This document shows positions 53,354 through 61,647 of a stretch of 64,000 bases of DNA, in pieces (within the stretch, counting starts at the first letter, position 1; each line of letters opens with the position of its first letter). Source of the stretch: Salinibacterium sp. TMP30. Its GTDB lineage: Bacteria > Actinomycetota > Actinomycetes > Actinomycetales > Microbacteriaceae. The stretch spans positions 372,001 through 436,000 of the forward strand of contig NZ_CP151642.1 in the NCBI RefSeq assembly GCF_038397785.1. Reading direction: 5' to 3'. The position numbers were made by a program, and so were the translations under genes. The notes below the pieces were generated by a model. The model saw only the letters and a program-made list of their open reading frames with translations. It was not told where the DNA came from and did no database searches.

Positions 53354-53413
53354 TTGACACATGCGAGATAGCAATTTTTGAAATAAGTGAAATGAAGTCC
53401 CGAGACTCGGGAC
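53354..53413 (+). promoter_or_regulatory. Promoter and perfect palindrome before the Mrr-like gene
   Basis: A consensus -35 TTGACA (53354-53359) is followed about 17 nt later by a T/A-rich -10 candidate near 53377-53382. Downstream lies the 17-bp dyad GTCCCGAGACTCGGGAC (53397-53413; 8-bp arms, one central base), 18 nt before the ATG. It looks like an operator or an RNA hairpin at the start of the message. Confidence 0.55.
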
Positions 53414-53431
53414 GATTTGGATGGGAACCAG

Positions 53432-54484
53432 ATGAGTGTTGCGTGGGTTGTAAGAACCGGTCGTTACGGAGAGCGTGATGCGTGGGCGCTTGAGCATGGT
53501 TATTCGGGTGCCGGCTGGGGCGAGATCCCGGACCTCACTGAGTGCAAGACTCGCGAGGAGGTCAGCGCCGCCTTGGCCAAGGTGTACACCGACGCCAGCG
53601 ATGGAGCCCTCGCCAACCGCACTGGACAAATGTGGGCGATCCGCGGCCGCATCGCACCGGGCGACCTTATGGCGATGCCCCTCAAGACGACTAAACGCAT
53701 CGCGATCGGCAATGTCATCAGCGGGTATGAGTACCTTGCTGATGAAGAGGACCCAGAACGCCGTCACGTCGTGAGGGTCGATTGGAAGGTGACTGACCTT
53801 CCTAGGGCCGCAGTGAAGCAGGATCTGCTTTTCTCGCTAGGTAGTGCGCTGTCTGTTTTCGCCCCGTCGAAGAATCACGCTTTCGAGCGGTTGTGTGAGC
53901 TGATGGACAAGGGCGCAGACCCTGGCCAAGTGCCATTCATGAACCCGGCAGTTCCCGCAGGTGCCGACGAAAACCTCGTGCTCGACGACGATGTAGATGA
54001 GCCGGAGTTGCACGCCGACATCGACGAGATCGCTCTCGACCGCATCACAGCGAAGATCGAAGAGGAGTTTGCCGGCCACGGCCTGGCAACCCTCGTCACC
54101 GAGATTTTGGAAGCCGAAGGATTCCTTTGCATGCAGGCTCCGCCGGGACCTGACGGCGGAATTGACGTTATCGCCGGCAAAGGAGTGCTCGGACTGGATT
54201 CACCACGAATCATCGTTCAAGTGAAATCGGGTTCTCAAGTCGGCGACCCAGTCGTTCATCAGCTTCAAGGTGTGATGAGTTCACAGGGCGCCGATCAGGG
54301 TCTCCTTGTTGCATGGGGTGGCGTGTCCAAACCAGCGCGGGACTCGCTCAAGGGACGCCAGCTCAGCATTCGGGTCTGGGAGTCTGCGGATATTGTTAGC
54401 GCCGTCCTTCGAACATACGATCGCCTATCGGAAGACACGCGCACACGTCTTCCGCTGAAGCATGTATGGATGTTGGCGGACTAA
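53432..54484 (+). CDS. Mrr-like restriction endonuclease
   Basis: The 350-residue protein has an N-terminal domain with MWAIRGRIAPGDLMAMPLKT and IAIGNVISGYEYL that resembles the PUA/EVE-like modules joined to modification-dependent nucleases. The C-terminal Mrr domain is GLATLVTEILEAEGFLCMQA, then GPDGGIDVIAGKG and IIVQVKSGSQV: a PD-(D/E)XK site with Asp in GGID and Gln-x-Lys in QVK. It would cut DNA with a particular modification. Its TAA overlaps the next ATG (TAATG). ATG 53432 or TTG 53417. Confidence 0.8.
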   Translation: MSVAWVVRTGRYGERDAWALEHGYSGAGWGEIPDLTECKTREEVSAALAKVYTDASDGALANRTGQMWAIRGRIAPGDLMAMPLKTTKRIAIGNVISGYEYLADEEDPERRHVVRVDWKVTDLPRAAVKQDLLFSLGSALSVFAPSKNHAFERLCELMDKGADPGQVPFMNPAVPAGADENLVLDDDVDEPELHADIDEIALDRITAKIEEEFAGHGLATLVTEILEAEGFLCMQAPPGPDGGIDVIAGKGVLGLDSPRIIVQVKSGSQVGDPVVHQLQGVMSSQGADQGLLVAWGGVSKPARDSLKGRQLSIRVWESADIVSAVLRTYDRLSEDTRTRLPLKHVWMLAD

Positions 54485-55050
54485 TGCCCAACGTTGCCGC
54501 CGCTGACCTCGATGATGCGCTTCGTGCTCTCAGCGGCGCGACAGTACCTATCGCCGAAGCGCCAGCGCATGTGCCGGACAGACGAGGTCTCTATGCGCTC
54601 TACGCCCCGAAGGGAGCGTGGGGCGAGCTGGGCATTGGATGGCGTGACGGGCCACTTTATGTGGGCAAGGCGGAACGTAGCCTCGTATCCCGTGATCTCG
54701 GCACTCATTTCATAACCGGCAAGACCGGCAGCTCGACCCTGCGGCGCTCGTTGGCCGCCTTGTTGAGAGACCCGCTGGAACTCGTCGCTGTTCCTCGGAA
54801 CTTGGTTAAGCCGAGCCGCTTCGCAAACTTCGCGCTCGAACACATCGACGACAAGAAACTAACCGAATGGATGTGGGCGAATCTACGAATCGCAGTTTGG
54901 GCTGCGCCCGACAGCGTTTCGAGTTTGGTTCTCGTCGAACGTGCGGTCTTGGCGCGGCTAGAGCCTCCGTTGAACCTCAAGGACGTTCCGAACCCTTCTC
55001 GGATGCTTTCGGCAGCCCGGACGGTAATGGCTAGTCAGGCGAAAACGTAG
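54484..55050 (+). CDS. GIY-YIG-domain protein
   Basis: The 188-residue protein has RRGLYALYAPKGAWG then GPLYVGKAERSLVSRDLGTH, matching the GIY-YIG beta-hairpin, catalytic Arg and His. The C-terminal LVERAVLARLEPPLNLKD matches the conserved metal-binding Glu and P-L-N ending of the domain. It is translationally coupled to the Mrr-like gene, so the two may work as one nuclease unit. Target unknown. Confidence 0.72.
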   Translation: MPNVAAADLDDALRALSGATVPIAEAPAHVPDRRGLYALYAPKGAWGELGIGWRDGPLYVGKAERSLVSRDLGTHFITGKTGSSTLRRSLAALLRDPLELVAVPRNLVKPSRFANFALEHIDDKKLTEWMWANLRIAVWAAPDSVSSLVLVERAVLARLEPPLNLKDVPNPSRMLSAARTVMASQAKT

Positions 55051-55059
55051 GCGGATAAC

Positions 55060-55431
55060 GTGCCCTCTCAACGCCTGCCTGTTCTGCAAGACGTCGTTAG
55101 CTTCATCATTGGGTACTTCGACGAATATGCAGAAGAGGCCCCCGACGTGGCCCCGGAATCAGTCGCGTGGAGAGTTCGACGGCGCCGCTATGGGTGGCAG
55201 ATCGACACTCAGCCGAGTTCCGGGGAACTTCTGCTGGGGCCCGGCCCCTTGATCGTTGATGGGCGCACTGGCGACTATTGGAGGACCTCGTCCAGCCCAG
55301 TAGATGTATTCGGCGAGCCGGGCGTGCTCGGGTGGTCACAGCTCACGAGCCGGCGCCTCTTCGAGCAGTGGAGGCGCGAACGCGGGCTGCCGGATGGAAA
55401 CATCCTTCGTGGCGCTACTCACATCGAGTAA
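55060..55431 (+). CDS. Unknown protein, weakly YrhB/Imm35-like
   Basis: The 123-residue protein (GTG start, 9 nt after the previous stop) has AWRVRRRRYGWQIDTQPSSG and GPGPLIVDGRTGDYWRTSSS. The second part resembles, from memory, the G-G-P-L-L-V-D-R-x-T-G stretch of YrhB/Imm35-type immunity-like domains, but this is weak. It may be the last gene of the Mrr/GIY-YIG operon. Confidence 0.55.
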   Translation: MPSQRLPVLQDVVSFIIGYFDEYAEEAPDVAPESVAWRVRRRRYGWQIDTQPSSGELLLGPGPLIVDGRTGDYWRTSSSPVDVFGEPGVLGWSQLTSRRLFEQWRRERGLPDGNILRGATHIE

Positions 55432-55490
55432 AGGGCTTCAGCGCAGGAACCCATTCGGTGTTGTCGGACGGTGTCGCTAACGTCTAGATC

Positions 55491-55835
55491 ATGACCTCAG
55501 AGAACGCCGCCGAGTCCGCTTCCCCGGAGCGCGCGAGCATGGCCGCGGCCGCCCTCGATCTAGCCAGCGGGGATCTCGTATCGGTGCGGGGAGGGATCTT
55601 GACCAAGGTTCACCGCCCCAACCTTTGCTTAGGCACCAACTGTTGGGTGCACAACCCAAGCGAACATCACATGGTTACTTGGCAGATTGACTGGCGAGAA
55701 CGAAAACGAACTGCGGAACGGCTCTGCCCACACGGCATCGGGCACCCCGACCCGGACGATGTGGCCTTCAACGCCCGCTTGGGGCGAGACGTTACCAACC
55801 ATAGCTGTGACGGTTGTTGCGTGGCTCCTCTCTGA
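55491..55835 (+). CDS. Cys/His-rich small protein of unknown function
   Basis: The 114-residue protein has six Cys (46, 51, 79, 106, 109, 110) and several His, for example NLCLGTNCWVHNPSEHH, LCPHGIGHPDPDD and NHSCDGCC. This suggests zinc binding. I recall similar C-P-H-G-x-G-H-P-D-P and C-D-G-C-C patterns in hypothetical proteins of actinobacteria and their phages, but cannot verify it here. TCTAGAT just before the ATG could be a -10 of a leaderless message. Confidence 0.65.
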   Translation: MTSENAAESASPERASMAAAALDLASGDLVSVRGGILTKVHRPNLCLGTNCWVHNPSEHHMVTWQIDWRERKRTAERLCPHGIGHPDPDDVAFNARLGRDVTNHSCDGCCVAPL

Positions 55836-56000
55836 GCCTTAGCCGCGCTTGGACTTGACGTGAGCCATCGATTGCAGGAGTTCGACCGCTAACTTTCTTC
55901 GCATTGAAGGGACAGCCCGTCGGGCTAGGAAGCTCAGTAGCAGACATGACGAGCTGTACCGTCGGGCGGCGCTGTCGGTGCCGTAGTGAATACTCGGGGC

Positions 56001-56564
56001 ATGACAATCGATCTCTCGTGGATTCTCGCAGTGTTGCCGCCAGCGCTGGCCGCTGCTGCTGGCGCGTATTTCAGTGCACGGCTGGGGGTGGCCCATGCTG
56101 AGCGGGCAGAAGCGAGTCGATTTCGGCGGGATTCGGCAGAAGAATTGGTTTCCGCTTTCATGACGCTGAGAGATCTCTTACGTGGCGTGCAGCAAAATCG
56201 CGACGTCGAGCCCTGGAAAGCTGCGGTGGTCGTCGCCTACGACGCGATCGAAGACGCGAGGTACCGAACCCCGACGAGTTTTCGGCACCTCAAACAGAGT
56301 CTCCGTTCCGCGCTGGGAGAGGCGGTTGGCGGAGTGTCGTGGGCCGACCTCCGATCTCCTCGGGAGCAGGAAGAGCTTTCTGAGTACAACCATCGCTGGA
56401 ATGAGTACGCGATCGAGTATGTGGGGATGGCGCTGGACGCCATCCGGGAGTGGCGCGACGCTCCGGTGAAAAACGCTCCAAAGGTGCGCCTGCTCGCGTT
56501 CGACCGGTGGTTGGCTAAGACGGAACGTTACGTTTCTGGCCAAGACAGCGCTCCGGTGACATAA
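56001..56564 (+). CDS. Membrane-anchored protein of unknown function
   Basis: The 187-residue protein has one N-terminal membrane helix (WILAVLPPALAAAAGAYFSA, residues ~7-26) followed by a charged, mostly helical cytoplasmic part (HAERAEASRFRRDSAEELVS). No family recognised. It is convergent with herA. ATG 56001 is preferred to the in-frame start at 55986. Confidence 0.6.
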   Translation: MTIDLSWILAVLPPALAAAAGAYFSARLGVAHAERAEASRFRRDSAEELVSAFMTLRDLLRGVQQNRDVEPWKAAVVVAYDAIEDARYRTPTSFRHLKQSLRSALGEAVGGVSWADLRSPREQEELSEYNHRWNEYAIEYVGMALDAIREWRDAPVKNAPKVRLLAFDRWLAKTERYVSGQDSAPVT

Positions 56565-56565
56565 C

Positions 56566-56579
56566 GTCCGATATCGGAC
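56566..56579. repeat. 14-bp perfect palindrome between convergent genes
   Basis: GTCCGATATCGGAC is a perfect palindrome two bases after the 56564 stop. Its 10-bp core CCGATATCGG also occurs at 47407-47416 before the hsd operon. It lacks a T tract, so it is not an obvious terminator. Confidence 0.5.
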
Positions 56580-56690
56580 TAGTCCGCGGTCTTTGGTCGG
56601 GAAATCCAGTCCATTTATGGTGAAAGAGTCAGAGCGGCCTTGAACGATGCAACATTCCAAGAGATTCGCAAAACGCACGAACTCAGTGGG

Positions 56691-58412
56691 CTAGGGATTC
56701 GTGGCTTGCCGCTGATATCGCCATGCAGACGCCACGGAAAGAAGATCATCGTCGTTTAGGGGTGGTGATTGCCACGCGAGGTCAAAGTCCACATCTTGTG
56801 ACTTCGGTAGCTGTTCTTCAGAGAGCTGCCGAATAAGGATTCGAGATGGGAGTGCGGCTGCTTGCCCAACAAAAATAGCCTCGCGTCGCCGGAGGCTTGA
56901 AAGGGTTCTTACAAGTCCTGCTGTCGAGTCGGGCAACATCCCACGGACGTGTTCTCGGTCACGGTCATTGGTGATTCGTAAAACGATCCAGGTGTTGCAT
57001 TGGGACAGCACAGTTGCTTCGACCTCGCTAGGTCGCTGCGACACTATCATCAGCGCCAGACCATACTTACGCCCCTCCTTAGCTATGCGTCGGATGGCAT
57101 CTTTCGCGGCCTCATATTGCGCTTCTCCACTACTAGGAACATAGCGATGGGCCTCCTCGCAGACGAGCAGAATCGGACTTCGCTCTCTCTGGCCCGTTGA
57201 CTGCCAAACCTTGAGATTGAAAAGCGAGCGAGCAATGACCGCGCTGCATATCCCGGCAACTTCATTTGGAACCCCGGAAAGATCGATGACTCTGACCGGT
57301 ATCGTGCCGCCGATCAGCACACCAATTACTTCGGCGAAGGGGTCGGTAGCGCTTTCCGCCCAGTCGTTCATAAGGAAGTTCAATCTTGCATCTTGTCGCA
57401 GCAGATCGAGTTTCGCCAAAATGCTGCGGTGCGAGTCCTTTTTGCTCTCCGCTGAAATTAGAGACGCCTCGTTCGCCACAAGGTCGTATAGCTTTTGGAT
57501 ACTGTACGGGACAGGTGAGTCAACTGTAATGTCGTCCTTAATCAAGCCGAGCGCATCTGCGCCTTGCCTCCGTGCTTCGAGTAGCGCTGTCTTCACGATG
57601 TTGGCTTGGCTGGTGGCCACAAACTCGGTTTTGCCGATTAGCAAGTCGAGGGTCTCTTGTAAGGAGAGAAGCCAGTACGGAAGGTTCAAGGAGCCGTCCG
57701 AGGTCGATAGGCGTGAACTTTCCGGGAAGGCCGCCTTGTACTCGTTGTGTGGATCAAGGATCACAATTCTTGGGTTCCAGTGTTCAAGATTCTGACGTTG
57801 ACCGTGTTCCATTATTGAGTGGATCAGCGCAGAGACTGTGGCCGATTTTCCAGCGCCGGTTGAACCCAATATCGCGCTGTGCTTGCCAAGAAGTTCGTTC
57901 AAGTCCGCAAAACACGGGGAGCTATTAGAGCCGACGTGAGTTCCTATTTCTATTTGAGCAACGCCATCGCCGCGTCCATATATCTCCCGCAGTTCCCGCT
58001 TTGGCGTGAGGTAGAGCGTTTGTTGTGGCAGCGGAAAAGTTGTAACCCCCCGATCAAATCGAAGTTTCCAGGATTTTTCACCACCGTCTTCGGAGAGGTA
58101 CCACTCGCCTTCTCCGAGGAGATCGGCTTCAATGATTCGTTCGTCTTCAGCCGCGGCAACGCGGATACCCTTCTCTGCCTCGTACTCGGACTTCAGTCGT
58201 AAACGGGTCACGAGACCGTAGAGGATCGTTCTCCCGTAATGCATTCGGACTACTGAACCAAATTGACCGATGGCGTATGTTTCGCCTGCGTAAACGCGCG
58301 AGAGCTCAGAGATCGAGCTGGCAAGCTCAGCCACGATATGTGCCCCGTCGACCTCGATGATGTGACCTATCGCGAGATTTGGCACTTCTGCTGCTGGGCT
58401 TACCGAAATCAT
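56691..58412 (-). CDS. HerA-family hexameric ATPase of a SIR2-HerA defence system
   Basis: The 573-residue protein has an N-terminal HAS-barrel-like region (AIGHIIEVDGAHIVAELASS), Walker A ILGSTGAGKSATV (residues 181-193), Walker B ILLVCEEAHR (414-423), and an arginine-finger-like VLRITNDRDREHVRGMLPD. HerA proteins form hexameric DNA-pumping rings; in defence loci they pair with nucleases or SIR2 NADases. Its ATG overlaps the sir2 stop by 4 nt (ATGA), so a 1:1 coupled complex is likely. Confidence 0.9.
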   Translation of the reverse strand: MISVSPAAEVPNLAIGHIIEVDGAHIVAELASSISELSRVYAGETYAIGQFGSVVRMHYGRTILYGLVTRLRLKSEYEAEKGIRVAAAEDERIIEADLLGEGEWYLSEDGGEKSWKLRFDRGVTTFPLPQQTLYLTPKRELREIYGRGDGVAQIEIGTHVGSNSSPCFADLNELLGKHSAILGSTGAGKSATVSALIHSIMEHGQRQNLEHWNPRIVILDPHNEYKAAFPESSRLSTSDGSLNLPYWLLSLQETLDLLIGKTEFVATSQANIVKTALLEARRQGADALGLIKDDITVDSPVPYSIQKLYDLVANEASLISAESKKDSHRSILAKLDLLRQDARLNFLMNDWAESATDPFAEVIGVLIGGTIPVRVIDLSGVPNEVAGICSAVIARSLFNLKVWQSTGQRERSPILLVCEEAHRYVPSSGEAQYEAAKDAIRRIAKEGRKYGLALMIVSQRPSEVEATVLSQCNTWIVLRITNDRDREHVRGMLPDSTAGLVRTLSSLRRREAIFVGQAAALPSRILIRQLSEEQLPKSQDVDFDLAWQSPPLNDDDLLSVASAWRYQRQATNP

Positions 58413-59569
58413 TGTTCTCCTTCAGCGATTCGCGCTAGGGTCTCGAACTTCCACCAGGGAAGGTCTGTCTCAGCTTTCTCCGAGGTCAATCCGTGCCAGA
58501 AACCAGTTCTGCCGAACGTCAGCACATTTGGCCCGATTGTCGGATCTTGCAGCCAGCCGCTTAGGGACTCGGGCGGCTCCTCGTCGCCGATGAAAGCGAC
58601 GACAGTAAGCCGCCCATCCGATTGCCGAAGAGCGTCATCGACCTCAGCGTTAATATGTGTATCGCCGAAGCTATAACCACTGATTAGCAGCAGCCGTGAA
58701 TCGCCAGGTGGGGGATTGAGAACTTTCCGCGCACGTTGAATCAGTTGGGCGAATGGGTCTCTTTGGGCTTCGGCATACTTCGTGGATGCGGGCCAGATCA
58801 TAACTTGAGAGGCTTCCGGCGAAGGTCGTTGGTTACGAGTGCTGCGTCGGCGTGGGAACGGGTCCCCTGCTAGTTTTGCCCAGTCGATCGAACCGTGGAG
58901 TTTGAGTACGCGGGCGGATACCCCCTCCCGCGAAAAAGTACTCTCTGGACTCCACCATCCATTGGGCCCACCTTCTAGACCGTCAGCGTAGATTACCTTT
59001 TCGAGCGATAGCGCATCCTCGATGAAAGTGTCGTAGTTAAGAACCAAGTAATCGAAAGTGCGATTAGTTCTGCGACCGGGTCTAACGGACCGGTGCATTG
59101 CGGCGATCAACTTCCGGTGATGGTGCAGATCGTTGGGAACTTTGCATCCTTCTATTTGGTGCGCGATTGAGAGTTTTATTGCTGCTAACGACTCTTGGAG
59201 CTCTTCAGCAGAGTAATCAGCCGCGCCGATGGCTAAACGAACAGGGCTGCCGGAATGAAGATCTCTCCGTGTCGCGATCGCTAGATGGTCGCTTAGTTCG
59301 CTTAGGAAGTCTTCGATATTGCTTCGCTTGCCTCCGTCAAACTCATCTTGGACGGCCCTGAGCACGGATTTGGTGTCTTCGTCCAGCGCATCATCGGCGA
59401 GAACCGCCGCAGTTAGCTCCGCCATCAGAGGCATAGATTCGCAATAGCTTGTCCCCGCTCCGAAAAGAAAAGCGATGCTGTCACGGGCTAACAGTTCGTC
59501 TAACTGAGAAAGAGCTTCGGAAAAAATGGGGTGATTTCTGATTGGAGCGAAAGAATCTTCGGACATCAT
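58409..59569 (-). CDS. SIR2-like NAD-consuming effector of a SIR2-HerA defence system
   Basis: The 386-residue protein has the SIR2 NAD-binding motif IAFLFGAGTSYCES (residues 32-45), the NYD box DYLVLNYDTFIEDA (N178) and catalytic-His motif VLKLHGSIDW (H225). The C terminus has LLLISGYSFGDTHINAEVDD, typical of SIR2_2 proteins. In known SIR2-HerA systems the SIR2 part depletes NAD+ on phage infection. ATG 59569 (or 59566) has AGGAGG 4 nt upstream. The frame is open 63 codons further, but with no better site. Confidence 0.88.
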   Translation of the reverse strand: MMSEDSFAPIRNHPIFSEALSQLDELLARDSIAFLFGAGTSYCESMPLMAELTAAVLADDALDEDTKSVLRAVQDEFDGGKRSNIEDFLSELSDHLAIATRRDLHSGSPVRLAIGAADYSAEELQESLAAIKLSIAHQIEGCKVPNDLHHHRKLIAAMHRSVRPGRRTNRTFDYLVLNYDTFIEDALSLEKVIYADGLEGGPNGWWSPESTFSREGVSARVLKLHGSIDWAKLAGDPFPRRRSTRNQRPSPEASQVMIWPASTKYAEAQRDPFAQLIQRARKVLNPPPGDSRLLLISGYSFGDTHINAEVDDALRQSDGRLTVVAFIGDEEPPESLSGWLQDPTIGPNVLTFGRTGFWHGLTSEKAETDLPWWKFETLARIAEGEQ

Positions 59570-59945
59570 CACGCCTCCTGACGGAATAAAGCGATCGAAA
59601 TGCGTCAAGTTGCCACGCACACCGCTTGCACCCAGCACTATGGCACATATAACAATCGCGAGTGCCCAACGACGCTCAATTGGTGGCGTCACTGTTTCCA
59701 CCAGGCGAACTATCGTTCCGCCACGAATCCGACTAACGGGCAACCAGCGGCTGCCCACGCGTGAATGTGCGTGCGACTGCTGACGCCTGCCCTGGGTGTT
59801 CTAACCTCAGCGTCACGAGAATCGCAAAACGTTGGCATAACGGGTCTGCTGCAAAATCAGCTAGCGGGTCAATACGTCACCTATTCAAGTAGCGGACCCG
59901 ATACTCGAATGGTTGCTTTGCGCTAAGACTTAAGGCCACCAACGC
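59570..59945. other. 376-nt region upstream of the SIR2-HerA operon
   Basis: On the minus strand it holds the ribosome site of sir2 and, in the sir2 frame, 63 extra codons from GTG 59758 that include a hydrophobic stretch (RRWALAIVICAIVLGASG). It follows the stop of the 180-residue gene (59946). No terminator or other gene is evident; the SIR2-HerA promoter is probably here. Confidence 0.5.
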
Positions 59946-60488
59946 TTATGCGTCTTCTCGGACTAAGTCGGCGAGCAGGGATGGATAAAGATTTTCAAGC
60001 GCCTTGTTGTTGCGGAATCTCGGAAGCGGCAATTGGAACACTGGACGCTGCCCATAGTGCAATTCGAGAGTTGGGTTTCGTGGGAAGCGCGCTTCCGATC
60101 CCATGTCCTCATCTGAGTACGGCCGTAAGTCGATGACTGTCAGTTCGGTGAGACTAGCCCTGGACCACGCGGTTGTCCGCACCGTGGCGTTCTGGTGGCC
60201 CGCGGTATCAGTTAAGCCCGAAACCTGCGCGTGAATTGCGAGATTCGCGGTAAAGGCGTAAACGTCGTCGCCGTCGATTTGGGAGTCTTGGATGCTGCTG
60301 GTGATGTATTCGATGGGGGATCCCGCCGCGAGAGCGTGAATCTGATTCAGCAACTGTTGGTACCAGTGTGGCCACTTGTCTCTGCCCCAAAGCAATACTC
60401 GCAGGTTGGCGGATTCGTTGGAGCTGGTGATCGCTTCGCTGATCGCTTCGAGCGCGGTCCACGTAGTGGCCTGGTCGGTAGACGGCAT
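59946..60488 (-). CDS. Unknown 180-aa protein, partner of the DUF4062 protein
   Basis: No family recognised. It reads as a soluble alpha/beta protein with NLRVLLWGRDKWPHWYQQLL and YAFTANLAIHAQVSGLTDTA, and a basic/aromatic C-terminal part (LELHYGQRPVFQLPLPRFRN). GGAAGGG lies 7 nt before the ATG. It starts 37 nt after the DUF4062 gene in the same direction, so an operon is likely. Confidence 0.65.
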   Translation of the reverse strand: MPSTDQATTWTALEAISEAITSSNESANLRVLLWGRDKWPHWYQQLLNQIHALAAGSPIEYITSSIQDSQIDGDDVYAFTANLAIHAQVSGLTDTAGHQNATVRTTAWSRASLTELTVIDLRPYSDEDMGSEARFPRNPTLELHYGQRPVFQLPLPRFRNNKALENLYPSLLADLVREDA

Positions 60489-60525
60489 TCAGTACCCTTC
60501 CGGTTAGTGGTTCGAAGAGTGAAGG

Positions 60526-61647
60526 TTAGCGTTGACGCGATTCCGTGAAGTTCCGAATTAGTGAGCGAACTAAAGTCGCAGCGACCTCGTCCGCTCCTCG
60601 GTCTAGCGCAGCGCGCGACACAGACTCGTCAGGCAACACATGTACGGGCCCGCTCTCCATGGTCATTGGCGCACTGTTACGTGGGGGTTGCCCAGCCACG
60701 CCGATCGTCACCATCGATTTCGAGCTCAGCCCGATGCCGATAGCAATCTTGGTCGCTCTTGTCATGTCGAGCTGGCCCACAAGGCGAAGCGCTGACGCGA
60801 CGCGAGCGGTCGCGTCCCCTGAGTCCAAAATCTGGCCCATCTGGTCGCTGGGGAGGCGAAATGCTATGGCTGTCTGTCCGTCCGTTGACACTCTGACGGT
60901 CGCGAGTGATCCGCTCCGTACGGTGTTCCAACCTCCCGTCGCAGTCGGGGGGACGTTAAGTCGAACTGCGTCACTCGCTTGGTCGATATCGAGCGCTTCA
61001 GTAGCACTCACTAACCCCGCGGAACGTACGTGGGATGGGACTCCGGTGAGAACCTGCTCCAGCATGCGCGACGACAAGGGCTGACCGTCTAAGGGAACGA
61101 CGTGCACTTCCAAGAGGGGGTCGCTCGATGAACCTAAACCCCTGTTTGCGTTATTGCCCTCTAGCCAAGCGACATCCACGATGCCGTCGAGTGGTTCGAA
61201 CTCTAGTAGCCCCGGAGACTGCTCCAAGCTTCTGATTGCTCCAGCCGCAGCTTGCTGCGCCTCAGCGACTGTCTCAAAGAACTTGAAGAATCGACCCGAC
61301 CCGTAGTCGCCGAGCGCTCTCTCAAACACTTGCTGCGGTTGGTCGAGCTCGACACCTGTTTTCCGAAGAACAAAGCGAGGTTTCCCTAAGCGTTCGGCAG
61401 TAGTCCATTCGTCGTGAGTAGCGGAGCGTCCTGTCTCAGGAAAGATGGTGCCGTAGTGGGGGCCGAGAAGAAGGAGGTAGGCATCACTCGACTCGACCGC
61501 TCGAATGCATGCCTCGCGACTAGGAATGGGCTGCGCGGTGAAATCTTCGAAGCGCACTGGCTCGTGGCCCATGGCCATGATTAGGCCAGGAAGTGCGTCG
61601 CGTTCGGCTTCGAGTCCGTTGCGGACGCTGCTTATAAAAATCTTCAC
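60526..61647 (-). CDS. DUF4062-domain protein, candidate defence sensor/effector
   Basis: The 373-residue protein opens with KIFISSVRNGLEAERDALPG and SSDAYLLLLGPHYGTIFPET, the DUF4062 domain (residues ~1-110), a TIR/SLOG-like fold often at the N terminus of STAND NTPases. Here no NTPase follows; residues ~150-373 form an unfamiliar region (VRLNVPPTATGGWNTVRSGS, then KIAIGIGLSSKSMVTIG). It starts with GTG 61645-61647 and probably lacks a leader. Its place in a defence island with a partner gene suggests an anti-phage role; that is inference. Confidence 0.78.
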   Translation of the reverse strand: MKIFISSVRNGLEAERDALPGLIMAMGHEPVRFEDFTAQPIPSREACIRAVESSDAYLLLLGPHYGTIFPETGRSATHDEWTTAERLGKPRFVLRKTGVELDQPQQVFERALGDYGSGRFFKFFETVAEAQQAAAGAIRSLEQSPGLLEFEPLDGIVDVAWLEGNNANRGLGSSSDPLLEVHVVPLDGQPLSSRMLEQVLTGVPSHVRSAGLVSATEALDIDQASDAVRLNVPPTATGGWNTVRSGSLATVRVSTDGQTAIAFRLPSDQMGQILDSGDATARVASALRLVGQLDMTRATKIAIGIGLSSKSMVTIGVAGQPPRNSAPMTMESGPVHVLPDESVSRAALDRGADEVAATLVRSLIRNFTESRQR

